Notes: generated by a model not told the origin, from the sequence alone. A stretch of DNA of 17,398 nt from Desulfovibrio sp. (GCA_003525525.1 DQED01000209.1:337-17734); one strand, 5' to 3'. Positions 1-8,490 are shown, counted from the first letter of the stretch. Program-made: numbers and translations.

Positions 1-1110
1 GGGGCCTGGGATTTTCTGACCAAACCCCTGTCCCTGGACAACCTGCGGCTCATCCTCGAGCGTGTTGTGGCCTTCCGCCGGCAACGCCAAAATGCCGCCA
101 CGGACTTGCGCGAGCTGCGCAGCATCGTTGGCGAGAGCCCGGCCCTGCGGGCCTGCCTCGACGCAGCCGCCCAGGCGGCGGCCAGCGACATCAACGTGCT
201 GCTTTTGGGCGAGACCGGCACGGGCAAGGAAGTCTTCGCCCGGGCCATCCACGACGGCAGCGCGCGGGCGGCCATGCCCTTTGTCCCGATGGATTGCGCC
301 TCGGCCACGGAATCGCTTCTGGAGAGCCAGCTTTTCGGGCACACCCGGGGAGCCTTCACCGGAGCCGATCAGGACCGCGACGGCGTGGCCCGGCTGGCCC
401 ATAGGGGGACGCTATTCCTCGACGAGGTGGGCGAGCTGCCCGTTGCCCTGCAACGCTCCTTCCTGCGCCTGCTGGAAACCCGGCGCTTCCGGCCCATCGG
501 CGGCAAGGCCGAGGTGCAAAGCGACTTCCGGCTCATTGCCGCGACCAACCGCAATCTCGTCGAAATGGCCTCCCTGGAGCTTTTCCGCACCGATCTGCTC
601 TACCGCCTCAACGGCATCACCATCACCCTGCCGCCGCTTCGGGAGCGCAAGGAGGATATCCCGCTCCTGTGCCGTCATTTCGTGGAGCGGCTGTGCGCCC
701 GCTACGACGCCTGCGACAAGTCGGTTTCGGACGATCTCGTCGAGGCGCTCTTGCGCTATGACTGGCCGGGGAACGTGCGGGAACTGGGCCATGCCCTGGA
801 ACGGGCTTTCGCCGCCTCGCGGGGAGAGCCGCAGATTTTCGCCGGCCATCTGCCCCTCGATATCCGCATGGCCGTCGCCCGCAGCCGCCTGGGCAAACCC
901 GGCGGCGCGCCGTCCGCCGTTCCAGCCGGCCCGGCGGCATCCGCCGCGCGGCCCTACCAGACGTACCGGGAATTCAAGGAAGCGACAGAAAGGAATTATT
1001 TCAAAGGATTATTGGAAATCACTTCCAATATGAGCGAAGGGGCCCGCATAGCCGGGTTGTCGCGGGGCCATCTGTACGAACTTCTCAAGAAGCACGGATT
1101 TGACAAATAG
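1..1110 (+). CDS. Sigma-54-dependent response regulator (NtrC family), 5'-truncated
   Basis: This activates sigma-54 RNA polymerase in response to a partner histidine kinase. The reading frame is open from base 1, so the gene begins outside the window; 369 residues are visible. The first residues (GAWDFLTKPL) are the end of a receiver domain with its conserved Lys-Pro. The AAA+ domain follows: Walker A GETGTGKE at visible residues 70-77, the sigma-54 contact loop GHTRGAFTGA at 113-122, and Walker B GTLFLDEVGELP at 136-147, then LRERKEDIP and WPGNVREL motifs. The C-terminus has a Fis-type helix-turn-helix ending in SRGHLYELLKKHGF. The gene converges on the minus-strand polyferredoxin gene with only 9 bp between stops and no visible terminator. 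Its target genes cannot be read from the window. The family call is very secure. Confidence 0.95.
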   Translation, partial: GAWDFLTKPLSLDNLRLILERVVAFRRQRQNAATDLRELRSIVGESPALRACLDAAAQAAASDINVLLLGETGTGKEVFARAIHDGSARAAMPFVPMDCASATESLLESQLFGHTRGAFTGADQDRDGVARLAHRGTLFLDEVGELPVALQRSFLRLLETRRFRPIGGKAEVQSDFRLIAATNRNLVEMASLELFRTDLLYRLNGITITLPPLRERKEDIPLLCRHFVERLCARYDACDKSVSDDLVEALLRYDWPGNVRELGHALERAFAASRGEPQIFAGHLPLDIRMAVARSRLGKPGGAPSAVPAGPAASAARPYQTYREFKEATERNYFKGLLEITSNMSEGARIAGLSRGHLYELLKKHGFDK

Positions 1111-1119
1111 TCTGCAAAT

Positions 1120-2442
1120 CTAGATTCTTGCCACACCCAAAAAAACAGCATGCAGGGAAACGACCAGCGTAAAATAAGCTGTGCGGGCGGCATCGGCAGA
1201 GAGTCCCGGAAATCTGTAGCCCAGACGTCCCCCCGGACATGCCTGCAGACAGTCTCCGCACAACGTGCAGGAAAGCCCGGCCTGCCCTTTGGCCAAATCT
1301 ACAGGAGAAAGCGCCAAATAGCGGCAGGCTCGGGAACAACGGCCGCAGCCATCGCACCCCGGTCCAATTTTGATCCGCCAGGGAGAGAGTTTGCCGAGTA
1401 CGTTGCCGATGATGCCAATGGGACAATAGGATACGCAGTGCACCATGACTCCTGTCGCGCGCGAGAGGGTGACCATAACGCCAATGCCGACAAGGCCAAA
1501 CACTGCGGCCAGCGCAATCGCAACATTCAACCCCACGCCCAACAAACGCAACCCCAGTGCGAGAGCGATCGAAAGAAACAGCGTCGCAACGCGAACATAG
1601 GGTAATAGCTGAGAGAGTTTTTTAGGAGTCCTGCGTCCATGTCGAGCACAGAGGTTGTCGGCAGCGCCGATGTAGCACAAATGGGAGCACCAGCCTGCTC
1701 CAACAAGAAATACTGTTGAAATATACAGGATAGGCATAAAATAGCCGCCCCCACGGAAGATCGGCCCAGCGACGATCAGAGCGGGTACGGGCAAATGCAA
1801 CGAACCCGTCATGAGAAACTTTGTCTCTCCGCAAAGTCCCAAACCAAGCTGGACAAAAAAAACCAAGCAAAACACAGCCCAGTATCGCGAACGGATCTTT
1901 CCTGAATCCTGTGCATCAAGCATCTTCCCGCCAAGCCAAGCCGCATAGAATCCAAGCAATACGATTTCCAACGGCCCCCAACCCGGTGCGAAGCGGTCAA
2001 TGAGCAATACAGGGATTTTCGCCATGGACCTGGCCATAAAGAGCAAACCAACCGTCAACCAGAAGGCTACGGCCTGGGCGCGGTATCGCACCTGGTCACG
2101 GTGAAAAAACTGCAGCGCCCGCCTGGAAAAGGAAAAAATACCGCCAGCCAAGCACAGAGCGACAACCATCGACATGATAATGGCCAAGCGCACATACGGC
2201 AATCCGAAGGCTCGTCGAAAAGCAACAAAGTCATATGCAGCAAATGCAAACGCGCCTGCAATCAGAAACAACACAGGTCCGAGAACAAATATTGCGTAAC
2301 GTCGACTGGAAATAATGAGCCCGATCAAAGAAAGCATTGCAACAGACAAGCCCATGTCTCCGAGACGCAAGGCGTGCGCGGCATAGACGACAAGGCCAAA
2401 AACAAGAGAAAATATACCCAATATGCTCATGAAAAGACCCAT
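1120..2442 (-). CDS. NapH/CcoG-like membrane polyferredoxin with two 4Fe-4S clusters
   Basis: The 440-residue protein has about ten hydrophobic segments and two ferredoxin motifs near the C-terminus: Cys363/366/369/373 and Cys392/395/398/402, each C-x2-C-x2-C-x3-C. Two further pairs, C252-x3-C256 (in GWCSHLCYIGA) and C336-x3-C340-P, sit at membrane edges as in NapH, NosR and CcoG relatives. Members of that group pass electrons between the quinone pool and periplasmic or cytoplasmic redox partners. The start overlaps the end of the upstream siroheme-type protein by 16 bp, which suggests translational coupling and a shared complex. No good Shine-Dalgarno is visible, which fits coupling. The specific acceptor is unknown; delivery of electrons to its neighbour is an inference. 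Confidence 0.85.
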   Translation of the reverse strand: MGLFMSILGIFSLVFGLVVYAAHALRLGDMGLSVAMLSLIGLIISSRRYAIFVLGPVLFLIAGAFAFAAYDFVAFRRAFGLPYVRLAIIMSMVVALCLAGGIFSFSRRALQFFHRDQVRYRAQAVAFWLTVGLLFMARSMAKIPVLLIDRFAPGWGPLEIVLLGFYAAWLGGKMLDAQDSGKIRSRYWAVFCLVFFVQLGLGLCGETKFLMTGSLHLPVPALIVAGPIFRGGGYFMPILYISTVFLVGAGWCSHLCYIGAADNLCARHGRRTPKKLSQLLPYVRVATLFLSIALALGLRLLGVGLNVAIALAAVFGLVGIGVMVTLSRATGVMVHCVSYCPIGIIGNVLGKLSPWRIKIGPGCDGCGRCSRACRYLALSPVDLAKGQAGLSCTLCGDCLQACPGGRLGYRFPGLSADAARTAYFTLVVSLHAVFLGVARI

Positions 2443-3059
2443 GCGGGAAAGCCCGGATAGTTCTGCGGGAAGAGGATATCAGAAAAACGTCTCCCGGGAA
2501 GCATGCGCTGCTGGTAGACTTCCAGACAGCGCCCGGCCAAGGAAACCACGGAAGCCGAATCCAATCTTTTTTGCAGTTCGCGTCCAAGCCGGGGATGTCG
2601 CCCCAATCTTCCTCCCAGGACAATACGATAACGCACCGCACCTGGAGAAAGAGCTTTGTTCTTACATGCCAGAACACACTTGACGCATCCCAAGCAACGC
2701 TGAGAATCAATCGCAGCAACATTGCCTGCCAATGCAATAGCGTCATCAGGGCACTTGCAAACGCATGCGCCGCAACCAGAGCATAAACGACGCAAGACTT
2801 CGGTCTCACTGAACGCGATGATCCCCAAATCGGCCGTATGTGGTCTCGAACACCCATTTGGACAGGCGCTCAAGGCAAGGCGAAACCGTTCATGATGCAA
2901 AAGCGGTCTGCCCAAAGCAGAATATGCCTCGGGGCAGGGAGCGCAGCCCACCATCGCCTGGAGTCCCGCAACAAAACGAGAGGAAATCGACAACGCATTG
3001 CGGCAGCCGTTCGTTTTTGCCCCCTGACAGACATCCAGTATGCATGCGTCGCCTGACAT
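2427..3059 (-). CDS. Small siroheme-type (nitrite/sulfite reductase-like) 4Fe-4S protein
   Basis: This is a 210-residue soluble protein. The motif SACPNGCSRPHTADLGI (Cys66-x3-Cys70) matches the second half of the siroheme/4Fe-4S site of nitrite and sulfite reductases. Upstream cysteines (C11, C19, C39, C42) could supply the first half, but their spacing does not match the usual C-x5-C. A two-cluster ferredoxin insert follows: Cys93/96/99/103 and Cys122/125/128/132. The layout resembles small assimilatory-type sulfite reductases and the AsrC/DsrA-like proteins of anaerobes. It is the first gene of a two-gene operon with a membrane polyferredoxin, and a perfect CRP/FNR-type palindrome lies about 70 bp upstream. 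The start ATG has only a weak ribosome-binding site. The substrate (sulfite, nitrite or other) cannot be decided from sequence, and loss of catalytic activity is possible. Confidence 0.75.
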   Translation of the reverse strand: MSGDACILDVCQGAKTNGCRNALSISSRFVAGLQAMVGCAPCPEAYSALGRPLLHHERFRLALSACPNGCSRPHTADLGIIAFSETEVLRRLCSGCGACVCKCPDDAIALAGNVAAIDSQRCLGCVKCVLACKNKALSPGAVRYRIVLGGRLGRHPRLGRELQKRLDSASVVSLAGRCLEVYQQRMLPGRRFSDILFPQNYPGFPAWVFS

Positions 3060-3120
3060 AGTAATTTCAGCACGGGAAAAATTATTTTGTAGTTCTTAAT
3101 CATAAACGATCAGAAAAATA

Positions 3121-3136
3121 TTTGACTTAAGTCAAA
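3121..3136. promoter_or_regulatory. CRP/FNR-family (HcpR-like) operator palindrome
   Basis: TTTGACTTAAGTCAAA is a perfect 16-bp palindrome centred about 69 bp upstream of the siroheme-type gene start at 3059. It fits the pattern TTGAC-N4-GTCAA that I recall for HcpR, the CRP/FNR-family regulator of nitrosative and redox stress genes in Desulfovibrio. On the minus strand a TATGAT hexamer (3104-3099) lies about 24 nt downstream of the palindrome centre and could be the -10 element. That is roughly a helix half-turn closer than a textbook class II FNR site, so the promoter assignment is tentative. The palindrome itself is seen directly. Confidence 0.65.
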
Positions 3137-3246
3137 AGAAACTGGGAATAATTTTCAGTCGGCGCGAGCGCCGTTGACGCTCCCCGAACCCGGCAATCCG
3201 CGTCGAGCCCCCATCGTGTAGAACCACGAAGCGGATACGTGGGGGG

Positions 3247-4389
3247 TCACCGGGCACGGCGATCGGGGTTCGACGGGAGAGCGCGTGGCAAAAACGCTCC
3301 CTCCGGGCCAGACACGAGGCCGGTTTTGAGCTCCGCAGCCAAACGGGCGTTGCCGTAAGCACTCAAGTGAGCGCAATCCTCAGCAAAAAGCGAGGGCTGT
3401 CCCGGCGGATCTGTGGATAACGCCACATCGATATTGCGGATCATTGTTACGCAAGTACCATCGAGTGTGTCCGCAAGATCCCTGCTGATACGCCCACCGC
3501 CAAGGATGAAGGCATAAACAGGAATACCGTTTGCCGTGGAACATATCCTCTCAAACACCCGCTTCGTAGTCTCCAAGGAGCGGAGATAGGCTGGCATATC
3601 CGGTTCTTTTTCAATGCGATGTTCTATGGAATTGTCAGCAAATCTAGCCAACAGCGCCATTTGCAAATTATGTTGAATAGCCAGGATTACCTGGGAATGA
3701 TTGCCAAATAGCCTTCCGAGACCATCAAGAACTGTCTGTGTCCAGTGATACGCCGGAGTGGCCATGACAATGGATCCGTCTTCGGAGAGATAGGGGCGAG
3801 CATGATAGTTATTATTGATTACACTTTGCTTTTCGAGTTCGTAGTCGTTATTAATTACATCATTGATGTGCAACTGCACGAGAATGGCATCCGGCTCGAT
3901 CCGGGGCAGAGACTCCTCCAACAGGAGTGCTTCTTGTAAACTGCCGTATCCGCCGCCACCTACGGCGAATACCGCACAACCGAGAAGGTTGCCGAGGACT
4001 GCCGCATATGTCTGTCCATCCGAAACATCACGGTTCAGGGTGAAGGAATCGCCGACGACCAGGAGTTTCCTGGAGGCGGTGAGATCGCCGAAATCACGAA
4101 AGCCCATGGCGGCCGTATGCATGTCTATGGTCACAGGCTGCCCGGCACAGTCCTTGGATTGACGCATGGCCTTGTAGCCGGGGCGCACACGCCAGCCAAG
4201 TACTGGATCGTCCTGGTAGAGCCCTGGTATGTCCCAACGCAAGGGGATACCATTGTGCATCCTGAAAACAATCTCCGCAACGACAAAGCCTGCCACCACA
4301 ACGACCAGACAGATGATCGTGCACAGCAGCGCCTGCGCTTTGTCGTGACACGGCTTGCCTTGCTCTGTTTTCGACGGTTCCATGCGCAT
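3247..4389 (-). CDS. Membrane-anchored SGNH/GDSL-family hydrolase
   Basis: This 380-residue protein has one N-terminal membrane helix (about residues 20-42), with the rest predicted outside the cytoplasm. SGNH blocks are visible: GDS with catalytic Ser115 (LLVVGDSFTLN), a Gly-rich block near 144-149 (GGGGYG), the Asn-Asp block (HINDVIN, N176/D177), and the final Asp-x-x-His (D338 and H341 in DCAHLS). Such enzymes add or remove acyl groups on sugars and polysaccharides; the substrate here is unknown. The start at 4389 was chosen for its AAGGAG 4 nt upstream; a second ATG at 4383 is 10 nt from it and is equally possible. The frame stays open far upstream, mostly opposite another gene. Base composition is more AT-rich than in flanking genes. 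No polysaccharide locus is seen nearby. Confidence 0.82.
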   Translation of the reverse strand: MRMEPSKTEQGKPCHDKAQALLCTIICLVVVVAGFVVAEIVFRMHNGIPLRWDIPGLYQDDPVLGWRVRPGYKAMRQSKDCAGQPVTIDMHTAAMGFRDFGDLTASRKLLVVGDSFTLNRDVSDGQTYAAVLGNLLGCAVFAVGGGGYGSLQEALLLEESLPRIEPDAILVQLHINDVINNDYELEKQSVINNNYHARPYLSEDGSIVMATPAYHWTQTVLDGLGRLFGNHSQVILAIQHNLQMALLARFADNSIEHRIEKEPDMPAYLRSLETTKRVFERICSTANGIPVYAFILGGGRISRDLADTLDGTCVTMIRNIDVALSTDPPGQPSLFAEDCAHLSAYGNARLAAELKTGLVSGPEGAFLPRALPSNPDRRAR

Positions 4390-4749
4390 GTTTCTCCTTG
4401 AAAGCGCTCGCCCCAACCACAACGCCCCATATCCGGCTATTGCAGAAGCCGGGAAGCAGGGACAATGAGGAACCACGTGGAGATTAGGATCAAGCTCTCG
4501 ATATTTTTGCAGGATAAACTGGCAGACTTTCTCTGCTGCACCCTCGGTCAGGGCGTTTACACTGTTTCGTGAAACTCCCGCAACCTGTCGGTTGTGCCCG
4601 CTTCGCCAGACCGCGCTCGGCCCTAGGCACGCGCCCGCACATGGGCTATCCTCGACGCGCGCCCCAGCGGATGGCGCTTGGGCCGCAGGAAGCGCACGGA
4701 ACAATCCGTTTACCCTTCTGCTCCCGCAATAAGGAAATGAGGCTGTACC
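4390..4749. other. 360-bp divergent intergenic region
   Basis: This region separates the minus-strand SGNH gene from the plus-strand exported-protein gene and should hold both promoters. I find no convincing -35/-10 pair, operator or RNA gene. The part next to the SGNH gene (to about 4560) is AT-richer and is open in the SGNH frame on the minus strand. The part next to 4750 has the high G+C typical of the rest of the window. The AAGGAG before 4389 (minus) and the GAGG before 4750 (plus) are the only clear signals. Confidence 0.5.
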
Positions 4750-5256
4750 ATGTCGCAACACCGCCGCTTCCGTTCCCTTGCACGCGTCTGGGCCGTAGCG
4801 TTCGCCTTCGCGGCCGCCCTCCTCTGCGCAAGCGTCATGACGCCCGGTCTTGCGCGCGCCGAGGACCCGGGCAGGCCCACCGGCTACGCCAACATGGAAT
4901 TCGGCCAGGGAGGATTCATCCTGAGCGCCAGCGGCGGCAAGGGGACGCTCACGTTCAAGGGACGGAAATACGCGTTCAAGGTCGGGGGGCTTGGCATCGG
5001 CGGGCTCGGCGTCTCGAAAGTCACCGCCTGGGGGGACGTCTACCGCCTGCAGCGCGTCGAGGACTTTCCCGGCGTCTTTTTCCAAGCCCGCGCGGGCTAC
5101 GCGGCCGTCGAGGGCAAGGGCGTGCAGTGGCTCGAAAATTCAAACGGCGTCATCATGAAGCTGCGGGCCACCACCAAGGGCGTCTCGCTCGACCTCGGCG
5201 CGGACGGCCTCAAGATCGAGATGGGCCCGATCAAGCACGGCAAGCCCAAGGGCTAA
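4750..5256 (+). CDS. Exported protein of unknown function, Gly-rich beta domain
   Basis: This is a 168-residue protein with a classic Sec signal peptide: an Arg-rich start, a hydrophobic core at about 12-30, and an Ala-Arg-Ala site with likely cleavage after Ala37. The mature part of about 130 residues is glycine-rich and strand-like (GGKGTLTF, VGGLGIGGLGVSKVTAWG, ATTKGVSLDLGADGLKIEM). It has no cysteine and no membrane anchor, so a periplasmic location is likely. The style recalls small periplasmic families such as DUF1134/EipA or YSC84-like domains, but I cannot assign it to one. A GAGG lies 7 nt before the ATG. It is the only plus-strand protein gene between the SGNH gene and the helicase fragment, and it converges on dhaM with 21 bp between stops. 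It is a real gene by signal peptide and ribosome-binding site; its function is unknown. Confidence 0.8.
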   Translation: MSQHRRFRSLARVWAVAFAFAAALLCASVMTPGLARAEDPGRPTGYANMEFGQGGFILSASGGKGTLTFKGRKYAFKVGGLGIGGLGVSKVTAWGDVYRLQRVEDFPGVFFQARAGYAAVEGKGVQWLENSNGVIMKLRATTKGVSLDLGADGLKIEMGPIKHGKPKG

Positions 5257-5277
5257 CCGCACATCCGTTTCGCCGCG

Positions 5278-7791
5278 TCATGCCGCGGGATTGCCTGCGC
5301 GCAACAGTTCTCGCACCGCAGCGGCGCTGTCGGCGGCAAGGGCCTTGTCGGCCAGGGCGCGGCAGGCTTCCCCATCCGTCGCGCGGATCGCGTCCTTGAC
5401 CCCCGCCACGGCCGTCCCGGCCATGCTCAGTTCCTTGAGCCCGAGCCCCAGGAGCAGCGGCGCGGCGAGCGCCTCCCCGGCCAGTTCGCCGCACATGGCG
5501 ACCGGGATGCCGGCGGCCTCGCCCGCGCGGCAGGTCATGGCGATCATGCGCAACACCGCCGGATTGAGGCTGTTGCACAGCGGGGCGACCGCGGCGTTAC
5601 CCCGGTCCGCAGCCATGACGTACTGCGTCAGGTCATTGGTGCCGATGCTGAAAAAATCGCACAGCGCGGCCAGCTTATCGGCCACCGCCACGGCGGCGGG
5701 CACCTCGATCATGATGCCGGTCTTGACCGCGCCTGGCACGGCAAGCCCTGCGGCGGCGAGTGCGTCGTGCTCCTGCCTCTGCAACGCGAGCACGCCGACG
5801 AGTTCGGCCACATCCGATACCATGGGGTACATGATGCGGATGTCCGCCACGGCCGCCGCCCGTAAGAGAGCGCGCAACTGAGTGCGGAAAAGCTCGGGCC
5901 GTGCCAGGCAGAACCGCACGCCGCGCTCCCCGAGAAACGGGTTGTCTTCCTTGGCCGTCTCCAGATAGCGGATCGGCTTGTCGCCGCCGACATCCAGGGT
6001 ACGGATGACTACGGGCCTGCCCTGCATGGCGCTCGCGGCCGCGACGTAGGCCGCGTATTGCTCCTCCTCGCCCGGGGCCGCGTCGCGCTCCTGAAAGAGG
6101 AACTCGGTGCGGAAAAGCCCCACGCCCTCGGCCCCGGCGGCCAGGGCCACGGCCGCCTCGGCAGGGCTGCCGATGTTGCAGAATACCGGCACGGCCACGC
6201 CGTCGCGGGTGACGGCCGGCGCAGCGCCCCTGGCGCTCGCTTCGTGGCGCGCTTCGAGCCAGGATGCGCGTCTGGCGGCGATGTCCTGGCGCACGGACTG
6301 CTGCGGCGCAGCCCAGACCGTGCCCGTAAATCCGTCCAGCGCGATGACCTGTCCGTCCGCGATGCGCCCCAGGCAGCCGGGCGCGCCGATGACCGCCGGA
6401 ATGCCCAGGGCGCGGGCGAGGATGGCCGCGTGGGAGGTCGCGCCGCCGGCTTCGGTCACGATGCCGAGCGTGAGCTTCGCGTCGAGCCCGGCCACGTCCG
6501 AGGGCGCAAGGTCGCGGGCCACGACGATGGCTTCCCGCTCCTGGCGCAGGGCCGGCGCGGCAGCCCCGAGCAGGATGCGCAGCACCCGGCCGCCGCAGTC
6601 CCGGACATCGGCGGCCCTGGCCCGCATATAGGCGTCGTCGAGCGCGCCGTATGCCGCGGCCGTCTCCTCGACGGTCTGCGACCAGGCGTAGGCGGCCTTG
6701 ACCTTCTCCCCGCTGATGCGCGCCACGGCCGCATCGCGCAGGGCCGCGTCCGCGAGAATGAGGTCATGCACCGCGAAAATGGCGGCGCTGGCCTTGCCGG
6801 AAATCCGTTCCGTCTCCCGTTTGATGGCCTCGATCTCCGCACGCGCCGCGGCAATGGCCTGGTCCAGTTCGCGGATCTGCGCTTCGGGGTCGTCGCTGCC
6901 GCGACGCACGATCTCGGGCAGCTTCGCCCGGAGCACCCAGGCCGGCCCCACGGCATAGCCGGCGGAAGCGGGCGTTCCGGAAAAGACGTTCGCATCGGCC
7001 GGCTTGCCGGAGGCGGCAGCGTCCGCTGTCGGCGCGAGGGCGACATCCTCGTCGCGCTCGCCGAACCGGTCCGCGGCAAGCGCGCGAAGCGCGGCAACGG
7101 CCTCCGCCGCATCCGGCCCGGAAACCGTGAAGACGACCGTGTCGCCGTGCCTGACGGAAAGCAGGGCCACCTGGTTGATGCTCTTGGCGGAAGCGGAGGC
7201 TTCGCCCTTGGCGAGCCGGATTTCCGAGCGGAATTTCCCGGCGGTGGCGACGAGATTGGCCGCCGGGCGGGCGTGCAGGCCCAACGTGTTGGCGATGACG
7301 ATTTCCAGACGCAGGGCGTCCTGCGGCGCGGCTTCCTGTTGCGCCTGCGCGGACGCAGCCGCTTCCTCTCCTGTGACGGGCGCAAGCTGGCGGATTTTCA
7401 CTTCGATGGCCGTGGCCGCCTCGGCGCTTGCCTGGGCCAGGTCGGCCCCGGATGCGGCCTGCACCGCAGCCGCGACCGTGCCTTCCACCAGGGGCGCGGC
7501 GCAGAGCCGGACCCGCGCCTTGACGTCGTCGGCCAGGAAATCGAGGGCCGTTTCCGCGCTCATGAGCGCGCTGCCGAGGTCCATGACGACCAGCACCCCG
7601 GCGTCGGCCCGGGCAGCCACGGATTCGATGGCCGCAAGGACCTGCATCGGGTCCGTGCCGATGGGGTTTTCCACGTCGTCGATGCCGCCGACGGCTTCCA
7701 TGGGCACGGCGCCCCGCGTCATCTGCGCGGCGAGTTCGAGCACGCCTTCGGCCAGCTTGCGGCTGTGGGAGACAATGACGATTCCGATCAC
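5278..7791 (-). CDS. dhaM: DhaM-HPr-Enzyme I fusion, PEP-dependent phosphoryl donor for dihydroxyacetone kinase
   Basis: This 837-residue multidomain phosphotransferase moves phosphate from PEP to the ADP bound on DhaL. Domains in order: mannose-type EIIA/DhaM (about 1-135) with active His9 in IVIVSHSRKL; an Ala/Gln-rich linker; HPr (about 160-245) with His173 in TLGLHARPAA; and Enzyme I (about 269-835) with His454 in GGATSHAAI. The PEP-binding barrel has TLDVGGDKPIRY, FSIGTNDLTQY and Cys767 in AMCGELAG. E. coli DhaM (about 470 residues) stops within Enzyme I and needs PtsI; this one has the whole C-terminal PEP-binding domain. The GTG start at 7791 was chosen because GGGAG lies 6 nt upstream and His9 then matches the E. 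coli position; an upstream ATG at 7833 has no such support. It is the last gene of dhaKLM. Confidence 0.95.
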   Translation of the reverse strand: MIGIVIVSHSRKLAEGVLELAAQMTRGAVPMEAVGGIDDVENPIGTDPMQVLAAIESVAARADAGVLVVMDLGSALMSAETALDFLADDVKARVRLCAAPLVEGTVAAAVQAASGADLAQASAEAATAIEVKIRQLAPVTGEEAAASAQAQQEAAPQDALRLEIVIANTLGLHARPAANLVATAGKFRSEIRLAKGEASASAKSINQVALLSVRHGDTVVFTVSGPDAAEAVAALRALAADRFGERDEDVALAPTADAAASGKPADANVFSGTPASAGYAVGPAWVLRAKLPEIVRRGSDDPEAQIRELDQAIAAARAEIEAIKRETERISGKASAAIFAVHDLILADAALRDAAVARISGEKVKAAYAWSQTVEETAAAYGALDDAYMRARAADVRDCGGRVLRILLGAAAPALRQEREAIVVARDLAPSDVAGLDAKLTLGIVTEAGGATSHAAILARALGIPAVIGAPGCLGRIADGQVIALDGFTGTVWAAPQQSVRQDIAARRASWLEARHEASARGAAPAVTRDGVAVPVFCNIGSPAEAAVALAAGAEGVGLFRTEFLFQERDAAPGEEEQYAAYVAAASAMQGRPVVIRTLDVGGDKPIRYLETAKEDNPFLGERGVRFCLARPELFRTQLRALLRAAAVADIRIMYPMVSDVAELVGVLALQRQEHDALAAAGLAVPGAVKTGIMIEVPAAVAVADKLAALCDFFSIGTNDLTQYVMAADRGNAAVAPLCNSLNPAVLRMIAMTCRAGEAAGIPVAMCGELAGEALAAPLLLGLGLKELSMAGTAVAGVKDAIRATDGEACRALADKALAADSAAAVRELLRAGNPAA

Positions 7792-7857
7792 GAAGAACTC
7801 CCGCACCCGCCCCGAAAGTGTTGGAACGGGCAAATCCGGCAGGGGCGCGCGGCCCGT

Positions 7858-8490
7858 TTACGCGTGCAGCACATCCCGCAACGTTTCGAGCATATAATAC
7901 GATGACGTCGCCCCGGGGTCCTGGTGCCCGACGGAGCGTTCGCCCAGGTAGCTGGCGCGGCCCTTTCGGGCCTGGAGCGGAATGGTGTCGGCCAGGGCCT
8001 TTTCCCCCACGGGCAGGGCCGCGTCCACGATGGCCGCCACATCGTCGCCGGCGGCGGCGCGCGCCTTGACCACTTCGAGCACCGGGGCCCAGACGTCGTA
8101 CATGGTCTTGTCGCCGCGCTCGGGCCGGCCGCGCTGGAGGATGCCGTCCACCCCCGCCTCGACGAAGCGCGCGAAATCCGCGGCGTCAAGCTCCTCCTTG
8201 CCGCCAAGGAGCATGCCCGGCTTCATCCAGAACGTCCCGTAGAGCGGACCGCTCGCGCCGCCGACGCTCGACATGAGCGTCATGCCCACGGTCTTGAGGA
8301 TGGTCCCGATATCCTTGTCCGCCACGGGCGGCAGCTTCTCCATGACCTTGCCGAAACCGCGGTTCATGTTGATGCCGTGGTCGGCGTCGCCGATGGCGGC
8401 GTCAAGGTCGGTCAGGTATTCCTTTTTCGCGGCGTAAACGGCGTCCAGTTTGCCGAGCCAGGCGAGCAACTGGGCTTTGCTGAGGGGCAT
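7858..8490 (-). CDS. dhaL: Dihydroxyacetone kinase subunit DhaL (ADP-binding)
   Basis: DhaL holds ADP as a permanent cofactor; it is rephosphorylated by DhaM and passes the gamma phosphate to dihydroxyacetone on DhaK. The protein has 210 residues, the usual family length. The metal-binding loop DLDAAIGDADHGINMNRGF carries Asp30, Asp35 and Asp37 at the same numbers as in E. coli DhaL, and the SSVGGASGPLYGTFW nucleotide loop follows. The start at 8490 is preferred over the ATG at 8496 because GGAGG sits 6 nt before 8490 but directly abuts 8496. It lies 66 bp upstream of dhaM and 132 bp downstream of dhaK; a hairpin-bearing repeat in the latter gap may alter its expression relative to dhaK. Confidence 0.95.
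   Translation of the reverse strand: MPLSKAQLLAWLGKLDAVYAAKKEYLTDLDAAIGDADHGINMNRGFGKVMEKLPPVADKDIGTILKTVGMTLMSSVGGASGPLYGTFWMKPGMLLGGKEELDAADFARFVEAGVDGILQRGRPERGDKTMYDVWAPVLEVVKARAAAGDDVAAIVDAALPVGEKALADTIPLQARKGRASYLGERSVGHQDPGATSSYYMLETLRDVLHA

Noticed and set aside
3150..3185. GC-rich inverted repeat (CGGCGC-GA-GCGCCG) after the SGNH gene as a terminator
   Set aside because: The stem is short with a 2-nt loop, and no T-run follows on the minus strand.
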